Position numbers and translations under genes: made by a program. From Deltaproteobacteria bacterium (GTDB lineage Bacteria > Desulfobacterota > DSM-4660 > Desulfatiglandales > Desulfatiglandaceae), in the NCBI GenBank assembly GCA_003646815.1, contig QMLQ01000003.1, positions 1-39,063 on the forward strand: a stretch of DNA of 39,063 nucleotides. The letters are read 5' to 3'. Below are positions 1-8,728 of this stretch, piece by piece. How positions within the stretch are numbered: position 1 is the stretch's first letter; every line of letters begins with the position of its first letter. Under the pieces are notes generated by a model, which had not been told where the DNA came from, made no database searches, and saw nothing but the letters and a program-made list of their open reading frames with translations.

Positions 1-143
1 CGAACGTAGCGGAGAGAATATGCCGTTCTCCTCCCCGTGAGTTTCAGATTGACAACCTGGTTTCCAAAAGAGGGTTTCTGGGGTGTAACCAATTGAAATC
101 AAATCATGGGATGCCCAGGAACGATTTCTTTTGGACAGCAGTG

Positions 144-1148
144 ATGGCGAACATGGATTTACAAACCCCTATGCTAAAAATCGGATCCCTGCAACTGGAC
201 AACTGGCTTATCATGGCACCCATGGCGGGCATCACGAACCTCCCCTTTCGAATGATGGTCAAGAGAATGGGCGCTGCACTGGTGACCACGGAGATGATCA
301 GTGCCAAGGGGCTCGTCCTTCAAAAGAAACGCACGCTTCATTACCTGCAAAGCTGCCCTGAAGAAAAACCCCTCTCGGTACAACTGTTTGGATCTGATCC
401 TGCAGTAATGCGTGATGCCGTCCAAATCGCTGTGAGCAGAGGGGCCGACATCATTGACATAAACGCGGGCTGTCCGGTAAAAAAAGTGACCAAGACCGGC
501 GCGGGTGCGGCGCTCCTCCGTGAGCCTGAGCGTCTCAGGCAAATTCTAACCGCTGCCCGAGCGGTATGCAGGATTCCTCTTACGGTAAAGGTTCGCGCAG
601 GGTGGCGCCCCGAATCTGCGGATGTCGTTTCCATTGCCCTGCTTTCTGAAGATTGCGGCGTTGATGCCGTAACCGTGCACCCCAGGTTTGCCTCCCAGGG
701 GTATTCAGGCCATGCCGACTGGTCAATCATCGGAAAACTGAAAGACTCACTGCAAATACCCGTTATCGGCAATGGTGACATTCTCCGGCCTTCTGACGCG
801 TTCAACATGAGAAAAGAAACCGGCTGTGACGGCGTAATGATCGGCCGCGGCGCCATAGGAAATCCATGGATATTCAAACAGATGCTCCTCATGGAAAGTG
901 GGCATGACGCCGCACCTCCAACCGCTGAAGAACGAAAGGGGTTGATCATGGAGCATTTCACCGCATTATCAGCCATGGTAGGGGAAAGCAGGGCTGCAAG
1001 GATCATGCGGAGCCTTCTACTGTGGTACACGAAAGGTCTTCCTCACAGCGCTACTTTTCGGGGGCACATAACTTGTATTAAAGACATGGATTCGCTGCTT
1101 TCGGTTATGCATGCGTATTTTTCATCCCTGGAGAAAACACAATCGTGA
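144..1148 (+). CDS. dusB: tRNA-dihydrouridine synthase (DusB-like)
   Basis: MAPMAGITNLPFRMM, DINAGCPVKKV, GADGVMIGRGAIGNPW-like motifs (here CDGVMIGRGAIGNPW). ORF opens at 93; the ATG at 144 is a plausible start. Confidence 0.92.
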   Translation: MANMDLQTPMLKIGSLQLDNWLIMAPMAGITNLPFRMMVKRMGAALVTTEMISAKGLVLQKKRTLHYLQSCPEEKPLSVQLFGSDPAVMRDAVQIAVSRGADIIDINAGCPVKKVTKTGAGAALLREPERLRQILTAARAVCRIPLTVKVRAGWRPESADVVSIALLSEDCGVDAVTVHPRFASQGYSGHADWSIIGKLKDSLQIPVIGNGDILRPSDAFNMRKETGCDGVMIGRGAIGNPWIFKQMLLMESGHDAAPPTAEERKGLIMEHFTALSAMVGESRAARIMRSLLLWYTKGLPHSATFRGHITCIKDMDSLLSVMHAYFSSLEKTQS

Positions 1149-2878
1149 AAGTGAAGCTCGCCACCACTGCAGGTTTTTGCATGGGTGTCCGTCGCGCAAT
1201 GGAGCTGGTGCTGGAAGAAGCCAACCGATGCGAAGGCCCCTTATACACGTTCGGCCCCCTTATCCATAATCAACAGGTCATGGAACTCCTTGAGCACAAG
1301 GGTATTCAGACCGTTGATACACTTGAAGAGCTTTCAGAAGGAGAGATCGTTATCAGGGCCCATGGAATACCGCCGCACCAGCGCCGCCTTCTCAAAAATT
1401 CCGGGCTCAAAATAATTGATGGCACTTGTCCGAGAGTGGCACGAGTTCAATCTATTATCCGGTATCACACCAAGAAAGGTCTCGCCGCCGTCATTGTGGG
1501 AGACAAGGAACATCCCGAAGTTATTGGACTTATGGGATATGGTGAAGGTCCTGTATATGTTATCAGCTCCGTGGAGGAAGTGGCCGATCTCCCCGAAACG
1601 CTCACCTATTTCATGGTGGCCCAGACAACCCAGGATGAAAAAATCTTCGATGAAATAACCCGGGAAATGTCTAACCGTTTTCCGGAAATCAAGGTGTTCA
1701 ATACTATCTGCGATGCCACTCACCAGCGCCAAGAGGAAGTCCGGGCCATGGCCCACCTGGTGGATGCCATTGTGGTTGTAGGAGGATTTCACAGCGGAAA
1801 TACCGGGCGGCTGGTGAAAATTGCAAAAGAGGAGGGTCTCCCTACATTCCACGTGGAAACGGAAAAGGATCTTGACCAGAAGTGCCTTTCAGGCATGCAG
1901 GTAGTCGGTATCACGGCCGGAGCCTCGACTCCGAACTGGATGATAAAGAACGTGGTCAAGAAAGTAGAGGCCATTCAGGATAGGAGTCGAAAGCCCTTCC
2001 TGACATGGGCAAAAAAAATCTCTAAATTTCTCTTGCTCAGCAACTTCGTTGTTGCAGCAGGAGCTGCCTCATTATCTTATACCGTATTCGTCCTTTCCGG
2101 AAGCAGACCAAAATTTGTCTACCCTCTGCTGGCCTTTCTCTATATTTATGCCATGCATGTACTCAATCGGTTTCTTGACAAGGGAGCAAGTGCCTACAAT
2201 GATCCTGAAAGGGCAGCATTCTATGGGCGCCATACATTCTTTCTTTGCCTGACAGGGCTTGCAGCCATCTCCTTCGCGCTATCCTTTGCCTATACCATGA
2301 GGAAAACCACCTTTTTTGCCCTTTGCGGATTCACTTTCCTGGGCTTCCTGTACAGTGTGCCCCTGATTCCGGCCCAGATACAAAAGAAATATCCCTATGC
2401 CAAAATCAAAGACATTCCGGGATCAAAAACTCTTTCGGAATCCCTCGCCTGGGTCGCGGTCATTTCCGTACTTCCAAGACTCGATGGAGAACCCTGGCAG
2501 TGGCCTGCCCTCTTGGCAATCTCTTTTGTCATTTTTTTTCTCAGTTTTGCCCGATCTGCTCTCTTTGACATACTGCAGTTCCAGGGTGACCTCATCGTGG
2601 GAAGAGAAACGCTTCCCCTTACCATCGGCATCAAGAAAACCTCTCTCATCATCAAATATGCCCTCATTCTCGCCGGGGCGACCCTTGCGGCGGGCCTCTA
2701 CTTTCGCTGGATGACACCGGTCTCCTCCCTGCTCACGCTGTGTGTTCTGGGTATCTATCTTTGCCTTACGGCCTATGAAAAACAATGGATATACCCTGGA
2801 TTGAACCTGGAAGCCCTGGTAGAAAGCAATTTCCTGCTGGCGGGCGCTGTTTCCCTCGTATGGCTGATCTTTCAATGA
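1145..2878 (+). CDS. ispH: IspH (4-hydroxy-3-methylbut-2-enyl diphosphate reductase) fused to C-terminal UbiA-like prenyltransferase membrane domain
   Basis: N-terminal half has the IspH cysteines (GFCMGVRRA, DGTCPRVARVQ, TICDATHQRQ) and GGFHSGNTGRL. C-terminal ~290 aa is multi-TM with UbiA-like NRFLDK and DILQFQGDLIVGRETLPLTIG. Single uninterrupted ORF. Confidence 0.9.
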   Translation: MKVKLATTAGFCMGVRRAMELVLEEANRCEGPLYTFGPLIHNQQVMELLEHKGIQTVDTLEELSEGEIVIRAHGIPPHQRRLLKNSGLKIIDGTCPRVARVQSIIRYHTKKGLAAVIVGDKEHPEVIGLMGYGEGPVYVISSVEEVADLPETLTYFMVAQTTQDEKIFDEITREMSNRFPEIKVFNTICDATHQRQEEVRAMAHLVDAIVVVGGFHSGNTGRLVKIAKEEGLPTFHVETEKDLDQKCLSGMQVVGITAGASTPNWMIKNVVKKVEAIQDRSRKPFLTWAKKISKFLLLSNFVVAAGAASLSYTVFVLSGSRPKFVYPLLAFLYIYAMHVLNRFLDKGASAYNDPERAAFYGRHTFFLCLTGLAAISFALSFAYTMRKTTFFALCGFTFLGFLYSVPLIPAQIQKKYPYAKIKDIPGSKTLSESLAWVAVISVLPRLDGEPWQWPALLAISFVIFFLSFARSALFDILQFQGDLIVGRETLPLTIGIKKTSLIIKYALILAGATLAAGLYFRWMTPVSSLLTLCVLGIYLCLTAYEKQWIYPGLNLEALVESNFLLAGAVSLVWLIFQ

Positions 2879-3732
2879 CTGAAGTTAGCGTGATTATTCC
2901 CACTTTTAACCGAGCTCATCTCGTGGGGCGAGCTATTTCCTCTGTCCTTTTTCAAGCATTTGAGAGATATGAAATCCTGGTTGTTGACGATGGTTCCACC
3001 GATTCCACAGGCACAGTAGCAAAACAATTTGGGTCAAGGATACGATACATTCGTCTCGAAGACAATCGCGGGGTTTCCGCTGCCCGCAACACCGGTATCA
3101 GGGAGAGCAGTTCCCCTTACATAGCCTTCCTCGATTCGGATGACTACTGGCTGCCGGAAAAGCTTTCATCACAGATACGTTTTTTCCGAGACCATCCTGA
3201 GATATTCATCTGTCAAACGGAAGAACTCTGGATTCGAAAGGGAAAGAGAGTCAATCCAAGGAAAATCCACCGGAAACCATCCGGGGATATCTTCTCGCCG
3301 TCATTGAAGCTGTGCCTGGTGAGCCCTTCCGCGGTCATGGTGAACCGATCTCTTCTTGACCAAACCGGGCACTTTGATGAAACTCTTCCCGCCTGTGAGG
3401 ACTATGATTTATGGCTTCGAATTGCCGCACAACATCCGGTTGCCCTTATTAAAAAACCCCTTGTCATAAAGACGGGGGGCCATTCAGACCAGCTTTCACG
3501 CCGGTTTTCAGGCATGGATCGCTTCAGGATCCGTTCTCTCGCAAACCTGCTCCAGAGGAATATCCTGACCCCCGGGCAGGAACTGGAAACCCTGGAGGAG
3601 CTGAAAAAGAAATGTCACATATATGCCAACGGGTGCTTGAAGCGTGGCAGAAAAGAAGAGGGGCAATTCTACCTGGAATTACCCGATAAGGTCAAAGAAG
3701 GCCCGCTTAAGAAGTGGCCTTCCCGGCACTGA
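2875..3732 (+). CDS. glycosyltransferase family 2
   Basis: MTEVSVIIPTFNRAHLVGRAISSVL, EILVVDDGSTDST, AFLDSDDYW. ATGA overlap with the ispH stop at 2875-2878. Confidence 0.9.
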   Translation: MTEVSVIIPTFNRAHLVGRAISSVLFQAFERYEILVVDDGSTDSTGTVAKQFGSRIRYIRLEDNRGVSAARNTGIRESSSPYIAFLDSDDYWLPEKLSSQIRFFRDHPEIFICQTEELWIRKGKRVNPRKIHRKPSGDIFSPSLKLCLVSPSAVMVNRSLLDQTGHFDETLPACEDYDLWLRIAAQHPVALIKKPLVIKTGGHSDQLSRRFSGMDRFRIRSLANLLQRNILTPGQELETLEELKKKCHIYANGCLKRGRKEEGQFYLELPDKVKEGPLKKWPSRH

Positions 3733-3756
3733 CAGATCGTCCAAAAAGGCCACTTC
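3711..3756. terminator. inverted repeat between convergent genes, possible bidirectional terminator
   Basis: GAAGTGGCCTT (3711-3721) and AAGGCCACTTC (3746-3756): perfect 11-bp arms around a 24-nt loop that contains the GT2 stop codon. No strong U-tract. Confidence 0.4.
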
Positions 3757-3767
3757 CCGGGGAAACC

Positions 3768-4394
3768 CTATTCCTTCCGGAGGATCGTCACTTCCACAAT
3801 ACCGGCCAATGCTTTCTGAAACGAAGACGCGTCTTTTTCGCCTCCCACAATGGCCCCGTAGTGCATGGGGATGGCAACTTTTGGCTTGATCGTCTTGGCA
3901 GCCTCCACTGCCTGTTCCGCGGTCATGACATAGGTTCCGGAAACGGGCAAGAGCGCAATATCAACGTCTATGCCCTTCATTTCCGGGATGAAATCAGTGT
4001 CCCCTGCATGGTATATCCTGACCCCATCTATCTCCACGACAAAACCAAGCCATCCATTCTTCCCGGGGTGGAAATCCTTGTCCGTATTATAAGCCGGAAC
4101 GGCTTCAATCTTCACGCCCTCCACTTCAATGTTATCTCCCGGCTTCATGACTCGAACATTACCTTTCAGTTTCTTGGCGGAATCTTTTTCTGTAATAATA
4201 ACAGTTTCTTCTTTTCTGATTTTTTCCACATCCTCGGGAGAGCAATGATCAAAATGGTCATGGGAAATGAAGATCAGGTCGGCTTCCGCGCCGATTTCTA
4301 TCTGGAATGGATCGAAATAGAGCGTCTTGGTGCCGTCAATGCGGAAAGAGTCATGTCCCAGCCAATGTATTTTTTCAACAAAGTTCCCTGCCAT
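3768..4394 (-). CDS. MBL-fold metal-dependent hydrolase (UlaG-like)
   Basis: IHWLGHDSFRI, ISHDHFDHCSPED (HxHxDH), YHAGDTD, IPMHYG. Confidence 0.88.
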   Translation of the reverse strand: MAGNFVEKIHWLGHDSFRIDGTKTLYFDPFQIEIGAEADLIFISHDHFDHCSPEDVEKIRKEETVIITEKDSAKKLKGNVRVMKPGDNIEVEGVKIEAVPAYNTDKDFHPGKNGWLGFVVEIDGVRIYHAGDTDFIPEMKGIDVDIALLPVSGTYVMTAEQAVEAAKTIKPKVAIPMHYGAIVGGEKDASSFQKALAGIVEVTILRKE

Positions 4395-4411
4395 GATACA
4401 CCTCCTTTTTC

Positions 4412-4600
4412 TCAAGCGGCTTCAAGGATGATCTTGTGGTCCACCAAGGAAAGGCTCTTCACCCGCCCCTTCACAACCTGCTCCTCGCCAAAGAGATTTG
4501 CTATTCTCACGCTACCTTCCTGATTTTCCAGGAAATCCACGTTTTCCATGAGCTGCTCCTCTTTGCCATTTTTCACGATGTAAGCCGTTGATTCACACAT
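4412..4600 (-). CDS. CooT-family small protein (putative nickel binding)
   Basis: 62 aa starting MCESTAYIV with V..L.NLFGEE..V.G.V.....V...I; N-terminal Met-Cys and length match CooT-like proteins. Confidence 0.7.
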   Translation of the reverse strand: MCESTAYIVKNGKEEQLMENVDFLENQEGSVRIANLFGEEQVVKGRVKSLSLVDHKIILEAA

Positions 4601-5009
4601 ATTCGTACTCCTCCTGTATAAATTCCACCACCTTATTTACCAAGTGCGGGAGCGGTTCATCGGTGATCCCCACAATGCGAACTTTTTCCTGGGTCAGCGG
4701 GATTATAAACTTCCTAGCCGGACTCGAGCACACCGCTTCAGCCATTCCTGGCGTTACCTCTCCCATCATGGTATTGGCCATGAGAATTGCAATCGGCCCG
4801 ATAATGATATCGACCACCGGGGAGGTGCGTACAATGGCATTCTCTCCGGTGGCACCCCTGTTTGCCCCTGCTTTCATCATGCGGGATGTGGCAATGGAAT
4901 TGGTTCCCAGGGCAAAAATTTCCAAGTCATTCCCCATTGTTTCCCGCAATCCTTTAATCAGAGTGGCGCCGATTCCTCCCCCCTGTCCATCCATAACCAT
5001 AATTCTCAC
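4593..5009 (-). CDS. DUF3842 family protein
   Basis: MRIMVMDGQGGGIGATLIKGLRE, ALGTNSIATSRMMKAGANRGATGENAI, IIGPIAILMANTMMGEVTP pattern. Overlaps the CooT-like start by 8 nt. Confidence 0.75.
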   Translation of the reverse strand: MRIMVMDGQGGGIGATLIKGLRETMGNDLEIFALGTNSIATSRMMKAGANRGATGENAIVRTSPVVDIIIGPIAILMANTMMGEVTPGMAEAVCSSPARKFIIPLTQEKVRIVGITDEPLPHLVNKVVEFIQEEYEYV

Positions 5010-5145
5010 AAGCAGGCTCCTTTACTATATCGTTGAATCCCAGATCAAAAACAGCTATAGTCATTATCCGTAAAAATCGTACGATTGGCAAGTCAATTTC
5101 AAGAGCATCACCTCCATTGATACGCGTGAACCCGGGAGAAAATCA

Positions 5146-5802
5146 ATGAGCTGCTATTGGATCACATTTGTTGCTGGAGCATACTTGCTGGCTTCCATTC
5201 CTTTTGGAAAAATCATTGCACGAAAAGTTGCGGATATTGACATCAGTGACCATGGCAGTGGAAACATCGGGGCAACAAACGTTTCGCGGGAACTTGGCAT
5301 TAAATGGGGACTGATCACCCTTCTTTTCGATACCCTCAAGGGTTTTCTACCCGTATTTCTGGCCGGTCAATACCTGTTGGGCCCGGACAACATTTCTTCC
5401 TGGGTGATTTCCACCATCGGAACTGCGGCCCTCCTGGGCCACCAGTTTTCCCTTTTTGAACGGTTCAAAGGAGGAAAAGGAGTAGCGACCGCCCTGGGTG
5501 TTTACCTGGCCATCGCCCCCATACCCTGCCTGATAGCCCTCCTGTTGTTCGTTACGGTGGTGTACAAATGGAAATACGTCTCTTTGGGCTCCATGGTTTC
5601 CGCCTTCTCTGTCCCGCTGCTCGTTACGCTCTTCGGAAAGCCCCTTCCCATCAGCGTTGGGGCGCTGGTCATCGCTACCCTCATATTGATAAAACACCGT
5701 GAAAATATTACCCGGCTCGCACGAGGCCAGGAGCATTCCTGGAGGAAAAAGAACGATCAACCCAACCTTTCCATGAGACGCTCAAATTCGTCATCAGAAT
5801 AG
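5146..5802 (+). CDS. plsY: glycerol-3-phosphate acyltransferase PlsY
   Basis: YLLASIPFGKIIAR, DISDHGSGNIGATNVSRELG, FKGGKGVATALGVYL, HRENITRLARGQE. Confidence 0.93.
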   Translation: MSCYWITFVAGAYLLASIPFGKIIARKVADIDISDHGSGNIGATNVSRELGIKWGLITLLFDTLKGFLPVFLAGQYLLGPDNISSWVISTIGTAALLGHQFSLFERFKGGKGVATALGVYLAIAPIPCLIALLLFVTVVYKWKYVSLGSMVSAFSVPLLVTLFGKPLPISVGALVIATLILIKHRENITRLARGQEHSWRKKNDQPNLSMRRSNSSSE

Positions 5803-6602
5803 AAATAAATGACAATCTTTCCCTCTCGACCCTTCCTCTTCACCGAGACTTTTGTCCCGAGGGACCTCTTCAGGTCATTTTCCACTGCCTCAAAAAAGGA
5901 ATCAACTTGCCGATTTCTCACCTTTTTTGTTCGCCTGCCATACCGGTGTTTAACCACATTTTCCAGTTGTCGCACAGACAGGCCATCCTTGAGGATCCGC
6001 GTCCTGAGGGCGTGCTGATCTCCCTCATTTTTTATTCCCGCCAGAACTCGAGCATGGCCCATGGTAATGTGTCCATCAATGAGATCCTGCTGGATCTGCA
6101 GTGGGAGTTTCAGCAACCGAAGCAGATTTGCCACTGTGGACCGCTCTTTCCCCAGCCGCTTCGCCAGTACCTCCTGGGTAACCCCCATGTCTTCTATAAG
6201 TTTTCGGTACGCAATGGCCTCCTCGATGGGGTTTAGATCCTTCCGGTGGATATTTTCGATGAGGGCCAGTTCAAGAGATTCCACCGGTGTGGCGTCCCGG
6301 ATTACGACCGGCACCCGCTCCAAACCCGCGATCTGGGCTGCACGCCATCTTCTCTCTCCGGCAATGAGCTGATATCCACCCCCTGCCCGGTTCACCAACA
6401 ACGGTGTTATGATCCCTTTTTCCCTGATGGAATTCGCCATTTCCCTGAGTTCCTCAGCCCGAAAACTCTGCCGGGGCTGGTAGGGGTTCGGTTCAATGGC
6501 TTCAATGGGGCACTGAAAAAAACGGCCATCCTCTTCATCAAGGGTAGTACCATCAGGGATAAGCGCTGACAGCCCCTTCCCCAAGGCCTTTCTTTTTCCC
6601 AT
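5757..6602 (-). CDS. parB: chromosome partitioning protein ParB
   Basis: ALGKGLSALIPD, PNPYQPRQSF, LIAGERRWRAAQIAGL, ALIENIHRKDLNPIEEA, LGKERSTVANLLRLL, MGHARVLAG. Confidence 0.95.
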   Translation of the reverse strand: MGKRKALGKGLSALIPDGTTLDEEDGRFFQCPIEAIEPNPYQPRQSFRAEELREMANSIREKGIITPLLVNRAGGGYQLIAGERRWRAAQIAGLERVPVVIRDATPVESLELALIENIHRKDLNPIEEAIAYRKLIEDMGVTQEVLAKRLGKERSTVANLLRLLKLPLQIQQDLIDGHITMGHARVLAGIKNEGDQHALRTRILKDGLSVRQLENVVKHRYGRRTKKVRNRQVDSFFEAVENDLKRSLGTKVSVKRKGREGKIVIYFYSDDEFERLMERLG

Positions 6603-6603
6603 G

Positions 6604-7371
6604 TTATATGACTCCTCTTTCAATGAATTCTTTGGCCAGAGCCAGGTAACTCTGTGCTCCGGTGGAACGAATATCGTACAACAATATGGGTTTTCCGTGG
6701 CTGGGAGCCTCGCTCAGGCGAACATTGCGCGGGATCATGGTCTGGAAAACCCCCCTCTTAAAGTGGGTTCTCACTTCTTCAGCGACCTGTTGGGAAAGAT
6801 TATTTCTTCGATCGTACATGGTGAGCAATATACCGGCGAGGCGCAGTGTGGGATTGAGGTTCTTCTTTACCGCCTTTACCGTTTTCAGGAGCTGCGAGAG
6901 ACCTTCAAGGGCATAGTATTCACATTGCAGGGGGACCAGGATTGCGTCCGCTGCTACCAGGGCATTCACGGTGAGAAAGCCCAAGGAAGGAGGACAGTCG
7001 AGCAAAACACAATCATAATTATTCCGCAGGGAATCAAGACGACGGCGGAGAAGGAATTCTCTTTCATCCACCTCGGCCATCTCCACCTCTGCGCCGACAA
7101 GGCTCGCCGTGGCAGCAATTATGGTGAGCCCGGGCAAGACTGTCTCCAACAGGACTTCCTCTTCAAGCGCCGATTCGAGGAGAAGTTCATAAAGACCCTT
7201 GGTCAGGGCGTTCCGATCGATGCCCACACCCGTTGTGGCATTCCCCTGGGGATCGCAGTCAACGAGGAGCGCCTTTTTTTCGGCTGCGGCGAGGGAAGCG
7301 GCGAGGTTGACGGCGGTGGTTGTCTTCCCTACACCGCCCTTCTGGTTTGCGACAACTATGACAGAGCCCAT
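6604..7371 (-). CDS. parA: chromosome partitioning ATPase ParA/Soj
   Basis: VVANQKGGVGKTTTAVNLAASLA deviant Walker A; LLVDCDPQGNATTGVG; LLDCPPSLGFLTVNAL. Confidence 0.95.
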   Translation of the reverse strand: MGSVIVVANQKGGVGKTTTAVNLAASLAAAEKKALLVDCDPQGNATTGVGIDRNALTKGLYELLLESALEEEVLLETVLPGLTIIAATASLVGAEVEMAEVDEREFLLRRRLDSLRNNYDCVLLDCPPSLGFLTVNALVAADAILVPLQCEYYALEGLSQLLKTVKAVKKNLNPTLRLAGILLTMYDRRNNLSQQVAEEVRTHFKRGVFQTMIPRNVRLSEAPSHGKPILLYDIRSTGAQSYLALAKEFIERGVI

Positions 7372-7460
7372 AATCCCCTGGAAAATCTATGATTGGATTG
7401 AATGAAACAGTGATTGCCTCCGCTAGTTAGCACAATCCATTTTGATTGAAAAGGCAAAAA

Positions 7461-7476
7461 TGTTTCACGTGAAACA
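7461..7476. promoter_or_regulatory. parS centromere site
   Basis: TGTTTCACGTGAAACA: perfect 16-bp palindrome identical to the classic parS core, 85-90 nt upstream of the parA start. Confidence 0.93.
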
Positions 7477-7717
7477 TTTTAAGATTATTTCTTTATTGAA
7501 CGGCTGCATGGGTCTGCTTAACTCATTTATATAATTGATATAATTGACTTTAATTCTTTTCAAAGTGCCTTTCAAGCCGTTTCAGAGCCTTTACACCGGA
7601 CGTCTGATGTGCCATACTCAACCGTCCTGCAGGATAGACCTTGTCCGCCTGAAAAGGCTGAATTGGTCAAAGACATTCTCTCCCATTCATCAATGGGAAT
7701 ACAATTGGAGGCAACGC

Positions 7718-8728
7718 ATGCATTCGGAGCAAATCGCGCTTGATCACGGGAGTGGCGGGGAAGCCTCCGCCGAGTTGGTGGAAAAGTTCTTTCTCCCTAT
7801 CCTGGACAACCCCTTTCTTCGGGAACTGGATGACAGCGCCGTTGTATCATTAAACGGGGAGAAGGTAGCGATGACCACGGACAGCTATGTGGTAGATCCC
7901 ATTTTTTTCCCTGGAGGCAACATAGGAAGCCTTGCCGTTCATGGGACTGTAAACGATCTTTCCATGCAAGGCGCCCAACCCCTCTATCTGACTCTGGGCC
8001 TTATCCTCGAGGAGGGCCTGCCCTTTGAAGACCTCCAAAAAGTCATGGAGGGTGTTGCCCAGGCAAGCAAAGAGAGTTCCATCAAGATTGTAGCCGGAGA
8101 CACAAAAGTAGTATCAAAGGGCCATGTTGACAAGCTGTTCATCAACACGGCCGGAGTAGGGCTCATCCCTCCCGCCATCAATGTGAGTGCCGGCAATGCC
8201 AGGCCGGGAGATGTGGTTCTCATCAACGGAAACATCGCCGACCATGGTATCGCCATTCTTACCCAGCGTGAAGGACTGCACTTTCAGTCCTCTATCAGGA
8301 GCGATTCCGCTCCCCTCAACGGGCTGGTGTCAGCCATGCTCCACGTATGCCCAGAGGTGCACGTCCTGCGTGATCCCACCCGTGGAGGAGTGGCCACGGC
8401 CTTGAACGAAATAGCAAGCCGGTCCAATGTCGCTGTTCAGCTTTACGAGGAACGGGTACCCATATCAGATCCAGTGCGGTCCGCCTGTGAAATGCTCGGG
8501 CTTGATCCTCTTTATGTGGCCAATGAAGGGAAGTGCCTCACCATCCTCCCCAGGAAACATGGGGAGGCTGTGCTCAAAGCCATGAAACATCATCCATATG
8601 GCGCGGGCGCAACTATGATCGGAGAAGTCCTGGAAAGCCCCCAGGGAAGGGTCCTCCTGAAAACACAGGTCGGCGGAACACGCATCCTCTCCACCTTGAC
8701 CGGAGCACAACTACCCAGGATTTGCTGA
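7718..8728 (+). CDS. hypE: hydrogenase maturation protein HypE
   Basis: LDHGSGGEASAELVEKFFLP, DDSAVV, TDSYVVDPIFFPGGNIGSLAVHGTVNDLSMQGA, C-terminal PRIC. ATG at 7718 preceded by ATTGGAGG. Confidence 0.93.
   Translation: MHSEQIALDHGSGGEASAELVEKFFLPILDNPFLRELDDSAVVSLNGEKVAMTTDSYVVDPIFFPGGNIGSLAVHGTVNDLSMQGAQPLYLTLGLILEEGLPFEDLQKVMEGVAQASKESSIKIVAGDTKVVSKGHVDKLFINTAGVGLIPPAINVSAGNARPGDVVLINGNIADHGIAILTQREGLHFQSSIRSDSAPLNGLVSAMLHVCPEVHVLRDPTRGGVATALNEIASRSNVAVQLYEERVPISDPVRSACEMLGLDPLYVANEGKCLTILPRKHGEAVLKAMKHHPYGAGATMIGEVLESPQGRVLLKTQVGGTRILSTLTGAQLPRIC

Noticed and set aside
1-92. Possible hairpin (GGAGA...TCTCC) at the window start
   Set aside because: Weak short arms and truncated context; cannot be distinguished from chance.
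341-1030. 229-aa minus-strand ORF antisense to dusB
   Set aside because: Entirely within a well-supported gene; no recognisable protein motifs; typical shadow ORF.
3714-4523. 269-aa plus-strand ORF antisense to the MBL hydrolase and CooT-like gene
   Set aside because: The minus-strand proteins carry clear family motifs; the plus-strand translation does not.
6601-7392. 263-aa plus-strand ORF antisense to parA
   Set aside because: parA motifs are unambiguous on the minus strand; shadow ORF.
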